This document shows positions 45,300 through 51,791 of a DNA stretch of 64,000 bases, one piece after another (position 1 is the stretch's first letter; each line of letters starts with the position of its first letter). Origin of the DNA: Cybelea sp963824595 (GTDB taxonomy: Bacteria > Vulcanimicrobiota > Vulcanimicrobiia > Vulcanimicrobiales > Vulcanimicrobiaceae); contig CAWGPY010000010.1 in the NCBI GenBank assembly GCA_963824595.1, positions 62,001 through 126,000 of the forward strand. The letters are read 5' to 3'. The notes under the pieces are model-generated. The model ran no database searches. It was given only the letters and a program-made list of their open reading frames with translations, and was not told where the DNA came from. The position numbers and the translations under genes are program-made.

Positions 45300-46025
45300 C
45301 TAACAGTTCCCCGGCTTGGCCGGATTGTTGGCGATCTCGATGCTCACGATCTGGGCAGCGGGGTCGCTGATGCCCTGCGTTTTCAGCGCATAAAACGTGG
45401 TGTCGAACTGCTGGAGCATGCAGAGCTTCGGCGAGTTCCACTGCGGGTCGATCGGGCCGCCGGCGCCCATCGAGTCGAAGAACTGCCACGTGGCCTGGCT
45501 GTTGGCTTGGGTCGTGAACGCGTTGAAGGTCCAGACGTCGCTCGTCGGTGCCGGCGACGGGGTCGCAATGCCGGTGAAGACCGACTTCTTCACCAGAATC
45601 GAGAACTCGCTGCCCGTGCCGTTGGCGTCGAGGTTGTACGAGAACGTCTGCGGAGTGGTGCCCAGGCGGAGCCACGACGGAGGGATGTGCGGGTTCTGAT
45701 TGCTGCGCACGAACTGAATCGGCTGGGCGTACGAGGAAACGCCGTTCCCCAGTGCCATCAAGGCGAACGAATAGCCGGCCCAGTTGGTCTGCAAGGTGTC
45801 CGTGGAGGGCGTCACGCCGCTGCCGGTGGTGTTGAACACGATCATGTACTGGTATTGTTGGAAGTTGAACGGAGCCGCCGTGTCAAAGAAGACGTTCATA
45901 TAGCCAGGAGGCGCGCCGCCCGGTCCAAGACCCGGAGGGTTCGGCGTGACCTGACGACCGCACGCCGCAACGATGAACGCCGTTACTAGAACAATTACGA
46001 AACCGAAGCTCAATCTTCGAATCAT
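45300..46025 (-). CDS. Lipoprotein of unknown function
   Basis: A 241-residue protein beginning MIRRLSFGFVIVLVTAFIVAAC, a clear lipoprotein signal with the lipobox before Cys22. A Pro/Gly-rich linker (VTPNPPGLGPGG) leads to a beta-rich domain with GSGVTPSTDTLQTNWAGYSF and WQFFDSMGAGGP. No family was recognised. AGGAG lies 3 bases before the ATG. The start codon overlaps the ATG of lnt on the other strand at a shared CATG, an apt neighbour since Lnt completes lipoprotein acylation. The metallothionein gene follows on the same strand. Confidence 0.65.
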   Translation of the reverse strand: MIRRLSFGFVIVLVTAFIVAACGRQVTPNPPGLGPGGAPPGYMNVFFDTAAPFNFQQYQYMIVFNTTGSGVTPSTDTLQTNWAGYSFALMALGNGVSSYAQPIQFVRSNQNPHIPPSWLRLGTTPQTFSYNLDANGTGSEFSILVKKSVFTGIATPSPAPTSDVWTFNAFTTQANSQATWQFFDSMGAGGPIDPQWNSPKLCMLQQFDTTFYALKTQGISDPAAQIVSIEIANNPAKPGNC

Positions 46026-47526
46026 GATCTCCTCGACGCCCGTGCGCGATGCCGGTATCGCCGCGGCTGCGGCCGTTGCATTGGCGGCGGCATTTCCCAA
46101 GCTAGGCGCTGCATGGCTCGTGCCGTTTGGCACTGCCGCGCTGTTCTGGCTGTGGCAAGGCGCTTCCTGGAAACGCGCGGCGCTCCTCGGTTGGTTTGCG
46201 GGCATTATTTTCTTCGCCATCGACTTTGCGTGGGTGGGGCATACGGTCGGACGCTACATCGGCGTGTTCGGTCCGTTTCTCGCTTTCGGTCCGGCGCTGA
46301 TCGAGGCGCCGTTCTTCGCGCTCGCCGGGGCGCTCTCGGCGATCGCGTACCGAAGCATGTCGGCCAACGCCGCCCCGCTCGGCGCGGCAATCGCGTTCGC
46401 GCTGTGCGAATGGCTGCGATCGGTCGGGCCGCTCGCGGCGCCGTTCGACCAACTCGGCTACACGCAGGCCGACACGCCGTTGCGCGCGATCGCGGCATAC
46501 GCGGGCACCTACGGCATCACGCTCGTGCTCTGCGTGATCGGCGCCTACGCGGCCGACGCGATCCATCGCCGCCGCTGGCAACCGCTGGCGATCGCGGCGG
46601 CAGCCGTCGCCGCGCTCGGCGCGGGTGCGTGGTACGCGTGGCCGGCGCGGCACTTGCCGCCGCCGACGATTCGCGTCGCGGCGATTCAAGGCAACATCGC
46701 GCAGTCGTTCAAGTGGAACTCGCTGTCGCTCGCGGTCAAGCGCTACACGGCGATGACGCGCAAGGCCGCCGCGGGCCGGCCGCGGCTCATCGTGTGGCCC
46801 GAGACGGTGATCACTACGGTGCTCGACGCGGATCCCGCGCTCTTCACTCGTTTCGGCAGGCTCGCGCGTCAGGTGGACGCGACGATCGCCGCCGGCAGTC
46901 TCGCCGTCGGACCCGGCGCGCTCTACAACGCCATCTACGTCTTCTCGCCGCAAGGCACGTCGGCGACGTACGACAAGCGGCAGCTCGTGCCGTTCGCCGA
47001 GTGGTTTCCCGGGCGCGCGTTTCTGTCGTGGCTGCCGTACGTCGGGGCGCTCAACGGCGGCCTGACCGCCGGACACGTGGACGGGGTCTATCAGACGGCT
47101 GCGCTGCCGATCGCGCCGCTCATCTGCTGGGAGTCGGCGTTCTCCGATCTCGCGTACGCGCAGGTGCGCAGGGGCGCGCAGCTGCTGGTGGTCAGCACCG
47201 ACGACGCGTGGTTCGGAACGACGTCCGGGCCTTACATGCACGCGCAGATCGCGCAGCTGCGGGCGGTCGAGACCGGCGCCTATGTGGTGCGCGCCGCCGC
47301 CACCGGCATCAGCGGCATCATCGCACCCGACGGGCGGTGGCTCGCGCGCACCGGGCTCGACCGGCGCGCGATCGTGTCGGGGCGCGTCGGTCCGCGCGTC
47401 GCGACGGTGTTCTCGTACGTGGGGCCCACGACGGTGGGCCTGCTGCTGGCCGTGCTGTATCTCGCCCTCGCGGTGCCGCTCGAGGCGCCCCCGCCTCACG
47501 AAGCGGAGTGGCCCGATGCGCACTAA
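46024..47526 (+). CDS. lnt: Apolipoprotein N-acyltransferase
   Basis: A 500-residue inner-membrane enzyme that adds the third acyl chain to lipoproteins, needed for Lol sorting to the outer membrane. About six to eight N-terminal membrane helices (to residue ~220) precede a carbon-nitrogen hydrolase domain with the catalytic triad Glu260 (WPETVI), Lys318 (YDKRQLVPF) and Cys368 (ICWESAF). The exact start is uncertain; this ATG coincides with the divergent lipoprotein start. It overlaps the lptC-like gene by 11 bases. Confidence 0.9.
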   Translation: MISSTPVRDAGIAAAAAVALAAAFPKLGAAWLVPFGTAALFWLWQGASWKRAALLGWFAGIIFFAIDFAWVGHTVGRYIGVFGPFLAFGPALIEAPFFALAGALSAIAYRSMSANAAPLGAAIAFALCEWLRSVGPLAAPFDQLGYTQADTPLRAIAAYAGTYGITLVLCVIGAYAADAIHRRRWQPLAIAAAAVAALGAGAWYAWPARHLPPPTIRVAAIQGNIAQSFKWNSLSLAVKRYTAMTRKAAAGRPRLIVWPETVITTVLDADPALFTRFGRLARQVDATIAAGSLAVGPGALYNAIYVFSPQGTSATYDKRQLVPFAEWFPGRAFLSWLPYVGALNGGLTAGHVDGVYQTAALPIAPLICWESAFSDLAYAQVRRGAQLLVVSTDDAWFGTTSGPYMHAQIAQLRAVETGAYVVRAAATGISGIIAPDGRWLARTGLDRRAIVSGRVGPRVATVFSYVGPTTVGLLLAVLYLALAVPLEAPPPHEAEWPDAH

Positions 47527-48079
47527 GCCGAAGATCGCGCTCTGGAAGCGGCTGGCGCTGATCGCTGGTCTGCTCTTCGGCGTCTACGTCGTGGTCGAGA
47601 TCGTGCTGGCCGGCGGCGGCGTGCCGCCCATTCCCCCGAACCAGTCGCCGGTCGTGCTGCACGGCGGCCACGTGCTGAACAACCACATCGCCACCAAATC
47701 GTGGAGCTTCGACTACGATCGCGCGAAGCTGTCGCCCGACGGCATGAGCGGCAGCGTCGACGGCGTCAAAAACGGCATCGTGTTCCGCAAAGGAAAGCCG
47801 TACTTGCGGATATCCGCCAAGCACGTTCAGCTCAACGTTCAAACGTTGGATTTCACCGCGGTCGGGAAGGTCCATATCGAGCGCATCGACGATCCCGAGC
47901 ATCGCGCTTTCGATACGGACCTCGTCACCTGGACGAACGACGCCAAGCTCCTTCGCATGACGCATCCCAGTTACGTCCGTTCAGGCCATCAAGTCTTGCG
48001 GATCGACGGCATCACCGTCAACTTCGACGACAACACCATTCACCTCGGCAAGGTGAACGGCGGCGTCGTCGTGCACTAA
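47516..48079 (+). CDS. LptC-like LPS export protein
   Basis: A 187-residue bitopic protein: a short cytoplasmic tail, one membrane helix (about 12-32, LALIAGLLFGVYVVVEIVLA) and a periplasmic OstA/LptC-type beta-jellyroll with repeated strands (MSGSVDGVKNGIVF, ISAKHVQLNVQTLDF, VNFDDNTIHLGKVNGGVVV). LptC receives LPS from LptFG and hands it to the LptA/LptD bridge. Identity with LptC is weak and the call rests on topology, fold pattern and the company of lnt, lptF/G and lptD. It converges with the KGG genes 2 bases away. Confidence 0.7.
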   Translation: MRTKPKIALWKRLALIAGLLFGVYVVVEIVLAGGGVPPIPPNQSPVVLHGGHVLNNHIATKSWSFDYDRAKLSPDGMSGSVDGVKNGIVFRKGKPYLRISAKHVQLNVQTLDFTAVGKVHIERIDDPEHRAFDTDLVTWTNDAKLLRMTHPSYVRSGHQVLRIDGITVNFDDNTIHLGKVNGGVVVH

Positions 48080-48081
48080 GC

Positions 48082-48390
48082 CTACCGCTTCTCCTCGCCG
48101 AGTTTTTTCTTCGCCTCCGCGATCAGCTTTTTGACTTTCTGGCCGCCCTTGTGCCCGATCTCCTCGTAGAAATCGGAGCCGTACTTTTCTTTGACGACCT
48201 TCCCGCCTTTTTGACCGATGGATTCGTAGAACTCGACGCCGTGCCGGTCGCGCGTCGCCTTTCCGCCTTTGCGCCCGATGTCCTCATAGAACGTCGAGCC
48301 GTAGCGATCGCGAACCGTGTCGCCGCCTTTCTTGCCTGCCTCGCGCACCGACATCTCGCGTTTGGTTGGATTGTCGTGCTTGTCAGCCAT
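48082..48390 (-). CDS. KGG-repeat stress protein (GsiB-like)
   Basis: A 102-residue, highly charged protein made of four tandem copies of a unit like REAGKKGGDTVRDRYGSTFY and EDIGRKGGKATRDRHGVEFY. This is the short KGG repeat of bacterial stress proteins such as Bacillus GsiB, which resemble plant LEA proteins and are thought to protect against drying. No membrane or signal sequence. The lysine-rich tail (LIAEAKKKLGEEKR) may bind nucleic acid or membranes. A second, shorter copy lies 29 bases upstream on the same strand, so both may be expressed together. Confidence 0.85.
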   Translation of the reverse strand: MADKHDNPTKREMSVREAGKKGGDTVRDRYGSTFYEDIGRKGGKATRDRHGVEFYESIGQKGGKVVKEKYGSDFYEEIGHKGGQKVKKLIAEAKKKLGEEKR

Positions 48391-48419
48391 CGGTCGTGTT
48401 TACTTAATCTAAGCCGGCG

Positions 48420-48635
48420 CTACTGCGCCGCCGCCTTACGCTTCGGACGCTGACCGCCCTTTTGGCCGATCACTTCGTAGAACGAGGGACCGTACTTGCT
48501 CTTGGTGGCCTCTCCGCCCTTACGTCCAATCTCTTCGTAGAACTCAGAACCGTACTTGGCCTTCACGCGCTCGCCGCCGCGGCGACCCGCCTCGCGAACG
48601 CTCATGCCGCCGGCTTGTCCGGACTCCTGTGCCAT
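48420..48635 (-). CDS. KGG-repeat stress protein, shorter paralogue
   Basis: A 71-residue protein with three KGG/RGG units (REAGRRGGERVKAKYGSEFY, EEIGRKGGEATKSKYGPSFY, EVIGQKGGQ) and a basic end. The ATG at 48635 has AGGAG 9 bases upstream and fits the paralogue. A longer frame from 48776 overlaps coaE and has no family match. It is closely similar to the downstream paralogue, so a tandem duplication is likely. A stress-sigma-like promoter lies 37 bases before the start. Confidence 0.85.
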   Translation of the reverse strand: MAQESGQAGGMSVREAGRRGGERVKAKYGSEFYEEIGRKGGEATKSKYGPSFYEVIGQKGGQRPKRKAAAQ

Positions 48636-48671
48636 CTGGACTCTCCTCTCTGCAATCGAAGGTACCGGGTA

Positions 48672-48700
48672 GTTATATCCCATACAAGCGCTCGGTAAAC
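48672..48700 (-). promoter_or_regulatory. Promoter of the KGG genes, stress-sigma-like
   Basis: On the minus strand GTTTAC-N13-GGGATA (48695-48700 and 48676-48681) resembles the sigma-B pattern GTTTAA-N12-14-GGGTAT. The same segment can be read as a weak sigma-70 promoter (TTTACC-N17-TATAAC). GsiB of Bacillus is a sigma-B gene, which makes the first reading attractive. Confidence 0.45.
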
Positions 48701-48733
48701 TCAGGATTTGCTGAGAATTTCTCAGAGGTTCCC

Positions 48734-49339
48734 TCAAAATTGACGCAAGTCGCCTCCACGCTCTGGGGCCAGGCATGCGTAGATCGCGCGGGCGGCCTCG
48801 CGAAGCCGATCGAGATTCCCGTCGTTCTCGATTATAAAGTCTGCATTAAGGCGCGCCCGTTCCGGCTCCATCTGCGCCGCGATGCGGGCGCGCACGCGTT
48901 CGGGCGTGAGTCTGTCGCGCTCGACGACGCGCGCCACGCGCTGCTCGAGCGGCGCGACGACGAGCACCGACTTATCGACGAGCCGGTCGTATCCGGTCTC
49001 GAAGAGCAGGGGCACCACGTGCACGATCGGCTGGCCGGGCGCCGCGAGCGCCTCGCGCTCCATCGCGATGCGGCGAATGTGCGGATGAAGCAGCGCGTCG
49101 AGCTCCCGCCGCGCTTCGGGATCGCTGAAGACGATCTCGGCGAGTGCGGCGCGGTCGAGCGCGCCGTCGCGCACGGCCTGCGGCCAGCGTCGCGTGATGG
49201 CCAAGAGGCCGTCGCTGTTGGGTGCGACGACCTCGCGTGCGATGGCATCCGTGTCGATGATGAAGGCGCCGAGGCCGGCGAAGATCGCCGCTACCTCGCT
49301 CTTTCCGGCTCCGATGCCTCCGGTGAGCCCCACGCGCAC
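48734..49339 (-). CDS. coaE: Dephospho-CoA kinase
   Basis: A 201-residue P-loop kinase that phosphorylates dephospho-CoA, the last step of coenzyme A synthesis. RVGLTGGIGAGKSEVAAIF is the Walker A, FIIDTDAIAREVV the substrate Asp block, VVPLLFETGYDRLVD the CoA domain, and RIAAQMEPERARLNADFIIENDG the lid and C-terminus. It is the last gene of the operon after rpsA, 7 bases apart. A short hairpin (CTGAG / CTCAG) lies after the stop but lacks a T-tract. Confidence 0.95.
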   Translation of the reverse strand: MRVGLTGGIGAGKSEVAAIFAGLGAFIIDTDAIAREVVAPNSDGLLAITRRWPQAVRDGALDRAALAEIVFSDPEARRELDALLHPHIRRIAMEREALAAPGQPIVHVVPLLFETGYDRLVDKSVLVVAPLEQRVARVVERDRLTPERVRARIAAQMEPERARLNADFIIENDGNLDRLREAARAIYACLAPERGGDLRQF

Positions 49340-49346
49340 GGCGCGC

Positions 49347-50438
49347 TTACTCTGCCGCGGGCGGCTCCGTGACCGGCACGACCGCGGGCTCCGCGGGCTT
49401 GTCGATGCCGCCGATTTCTTCCTCGACGGCGTACAGCTCGATCTCTTCGGGCGGAACGTCGGCGACGTGTTGGATGGACGCGGTAATGCGCCGCGTCGCG
49501 TGATTGATCGTGAGCAGCGTCACTTCGACCTCTTGCGCCGCCGCGAACTGCGCGCCGGCATCGAACTCGCCCTTAGGCACCATCGCGAGAATGCCGGGGA
49601 TCACCTCGACCAGCAGGTAGTTCGGCGTGACCTTCACGATCTGTGCCGCGAGCTTGTTCGTCTCGTAGAGGCGGTCGGCGTACTGGTCCCACGGATCGGG
49701 CAGGGCGTGCTTCAGCGAGAGGCTGACCTTCTTCGCCTCGGGATCGAATTTCATGATCTCGACCTGCACGACGTCGCCGATCTTCACGACCTCCGACGGG
49801 TGCTTGATGCGCGCGTAAGCGAGCTCGCTGTTATGAATGAGCCCGTCGATGCCGCCCAGGTCCACGAACGCGCCGAAGTCCGCGAGACGCACGACGACGC
49901 CCTCGCGGATCTGCCCCACCTCGAGCGTGTCGAGCAGCTCTTGCTTCTTCGCCTGCAGCTCCTCTTCGAGGACGAGCCGCTGCGAGAGCACGACGCGATG
50001 GCGCTTGTGATCGAGATCGATCACCTTCAGACGCAGGTGCTGGCCGACGAGTTCGTCGAGGTTGCCGACCGGCTGCCGCCGGATCTGCGACGCGGGGACG
50101 AACCCGCGCATCCCGAGATCGACGAGCACGCCGCCCTTCACGACCTGCGTGACCGTCGCTTCGATCACTTCGTCGCGATCGTGAGCCTCGATGACCTTCT
50201 CCCAGGTCTTGAGCGCGCGCGCGCGCCGCTCGGAGAGAAAGAGCGTGCCGTCGAGCTCGTCAATGCGATGCACCATGACTTCCACGGTGTCGCCGACGCG
50301 CAGCGTCTTTGGATCGATTGCAAGCGACAGCTCGCGAAACGGGAGCACGCCCTCGGACTTGCCGCCGACGTCGACGAGCACTTCGTCCTTGTCTTTCTGG
50401 ACGATCGTGCCCGTGAGGACCTGGCCCTCGTCGAGCAC
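49347..50438 (-). CDS. rpsA: 30S ribosomal protein S1 (four S1 domains)
   Basis: A 363-residue protein with four S1/OB RNA-binding domains, beginning near residues 5 (VLTGTIVQKDKDEVLVDVGG), 92 (EVIEATVTQVVKGGVLVDLG), 176 (EGVVVRLADFGAFVDLGGID) and 262 (AQIVKVTPNYLLVEVIPG). Four-domain S1 is the common Gram-positive and cyanobacterial-type form. It binds mRNA on the 30S subunit. The listed GTG starts inside the first strand. The frame stays open 33 codons further, to a TGA at 50538, and encodes an S1-like acidic N-terminus (EQEEDQLALEQRLYEESLRV) but has no ATG, GTG or TTG there. The true start is unresolved. Confidence 0.9.
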   Translation of the reverse strand: MLDEGQVLTGTIVQKDKDEVLVDVGGKSEGVLPFRELSLAIDPKTLRVGDTVEVMVHRIDELDGTLFLSERRARALKTWEKVIEAHDRDEVIEATVTQVVKGGVLVDLGMRGFVPASQIRRQPVGNLDELVGQHLRLKVIDLDHKRHRVVLSQRLVLEEELQAKKQELLDTLEVGQIREGVVVRLADFGAFVDLGGIDGLIHNSELAYARIKHPSEVVKIGDVVQVEIMKFDPEAKKVSLSLKHALPDPWDQYADRLYETNKLAAQIVKVTPNYLLVEVIPGILAMVPKGEFDAGAQFAAAQEVEVTLLTINHATRRITASIQHVADVPPEEIELYAVEEEIGGIDKPAEPAVVPVTEPPAAE

Positions 50439-50546
50439 CCGGAGCGATTCTTCGTAGAGGCGCTGTTCGAGCGCCAGCTGATCTTCTTCTTGTTCGATCG
50501 GAGCGACTTCAGTTGTAGATATGAGACTTTCCCACTTTCATATTTT

Positions 50547-51362
50547 TTATTTTTGGCAGCGCCGGCACCACCACGTTCCGCGTTGTGCCAGCACCGTTCG
50601 CACGATCCGGCCGTCGCCGCAGCGGCGGCACGGGCGGCCGTTTCTGCCGTAGACCTTGAGGTCGTTCTGGAACCCACCCCGCAGCCCGTCGGCGTCCACG
50701 TAGTCGTCGACGCTGGTTCCGCGCATTTCGATGGCGCGTTGCAGAACGTCGACGATCGCGCGGCGTAAGCGGTCCGCCGCCGGTCTCGTGAGATTCCGGG
50801 CGGGCCGGCTCGGACGAATCCGAGCCTCCCACAGCGCCTCGCACGCATAGATGTTACCGATGCCTGCGATGCGCCGCTGATCGAGGAGCAACGCCTTGAT
50901 CGGGGTCTTCCGCCCCGACAGCATACCGATAAAGGCTTCTTGTGTAAAGCCTGAGCAGAGGGGCTCGACGCCGAGCTCCCGGTCCCACGCTTCACCGGCG
51001 TTCACGAGGCGCATCCGGCCGAACGTCCGGACGTCGGAGAACCGCAGACGAGCGCCGTCGGTGAAGCGCAGCTCCACGTGCGTACCGGGCCATTCCGGCT
51101 CGCCGTTTTCGGCCACCACGAGCCGCCCCGTCATGCGCAGGCTGGTGACCAGCGAGCGCCCCGACGAAAGCTCGATCACGGCGTACTTTCCGCGCCGCGA
51201 CACGCCGGTGACGCGTTCGCCCGCCAACGCGCGCGCGAACCGCACCTTGGGCGGAGCGACGGCGATCTTCGCGAGCCGCACGTCGGCGCGATCGATCGTC
51301 TTGCCGACGATCTTGCGGCGCAACCCCGCGGCGATCGTCTCGACTTCGGGCAGCTCGGGCAC
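50547..51362 (-). CDS. mutM: Formamidopyrimidine-DNA glycosylase (MutM/Fpg)
   Basis: A 271-residue base-excision repair enzyme that removes 8-oxoguanine and nicks the site. The catalytic Pro2-Glu3 follow the GTG initiator (PELPEVETI). GKYAVIELSSG carries the conserved lysine, the helix-two-turn-helix region holds RRIAGIGNIYACEALW, and the C-terminal zinc finger has CRRC and CRRC (about residues 250-270). It starts 3 bases after the DUF192 stop in the polA-mutM-rpsA-coaE operon. Confidence 0.95.
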   Translation of the reverse strand: MPELPEVETIAAGLRRKIVGKTIDRADVRLAKIAVAPPKVRFARALAGERVTGVSRRGKYAVIELSSGRSLVTSLRMTGRLVVAENGEPEWPGTHVELRFTDGARLRFSDVRTFGRMRLVNAGEAWDRELGVEPLCSGFTQEAFIGMLSGRKTPIKALLLDQRRIAGIGNIYACEALWEARIRPSRPARNLTRPAADRLRRAIVDVLQRAIEMRGTSVDDYVDADGLRGGFQNDLKVYGRNGRPCRRCGDGRIVRTVLAQRGTWWCRRCQK

Positions 51363-51365
51363 GGC

Positions 51366-51791
51366 TTACGACGGCGCGGGAACGCCGTGCAGGTCGAGCT
51401 TCACGCCGGCGGCGATTCCATCGCTCGCGGCTTCGCCGGCGCGCAGCTCGATGACGTACTTGGCGCGCGCCGCCTCGAGCGGAATTCGGTCGTCGGCCGG
51501 ATTTCCTTTCAGCACCGGGACGTTCGCGAAGACGCGACGCACCGTGCCGTCGGCGCCGACGAAGATCATGTCCAACGGAACGAGCGTGTTCTTCATCCAG
51601 AACGCGACCGTGTCGTCGCGGTCGAACACGAAGATCATCCCGGTATGCGGCGGCACCGCCGTGCGATTCATCAAGCCGTGCTGTCGCTGCGCCGGCGTCG
51701 CCGCCACCTCGAGCGTGAGATCGGCGTGAGGCGCGCGCACGGCGATCGCCGGCAGCGCGGCGGCCAGCACCGCGGCGAGGATCTTAAACAC
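51366..51791 (-). CDS. DUF192-family exported protein
   Basis: A 141-residue protein with a signal peptide (FKILAAVLAAALPAIAVRA) and one DUF192 domain: TPAQRQHGLMNRTAVPPHTG, MIFVFDRDDTVAFWMKNTLVPLDMIFV and YVIELRAGEAASDGIAAGVKL. The block F-W-M-K-N-T-x-x-P-L-D is diagnostic. The family is widespread in bacteria and archaea, is often secreted, and has no established biochemical role. The GTG start lies within the last codons of polA. Confidence 0.85.
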   Translation of the reverse strand: MFKILAAVLAAALPAIAVRAPHADLTLEVAATPAQRQHGLMNRTAVPPHTGMIFVFDRDDTVAFWMKNTLVPLDMIFVGADGTVRRVFANVPVLKGNPADDRIPLEAARAKYVIELRAGEAASDGIAAGVKLDLHGVPAPS

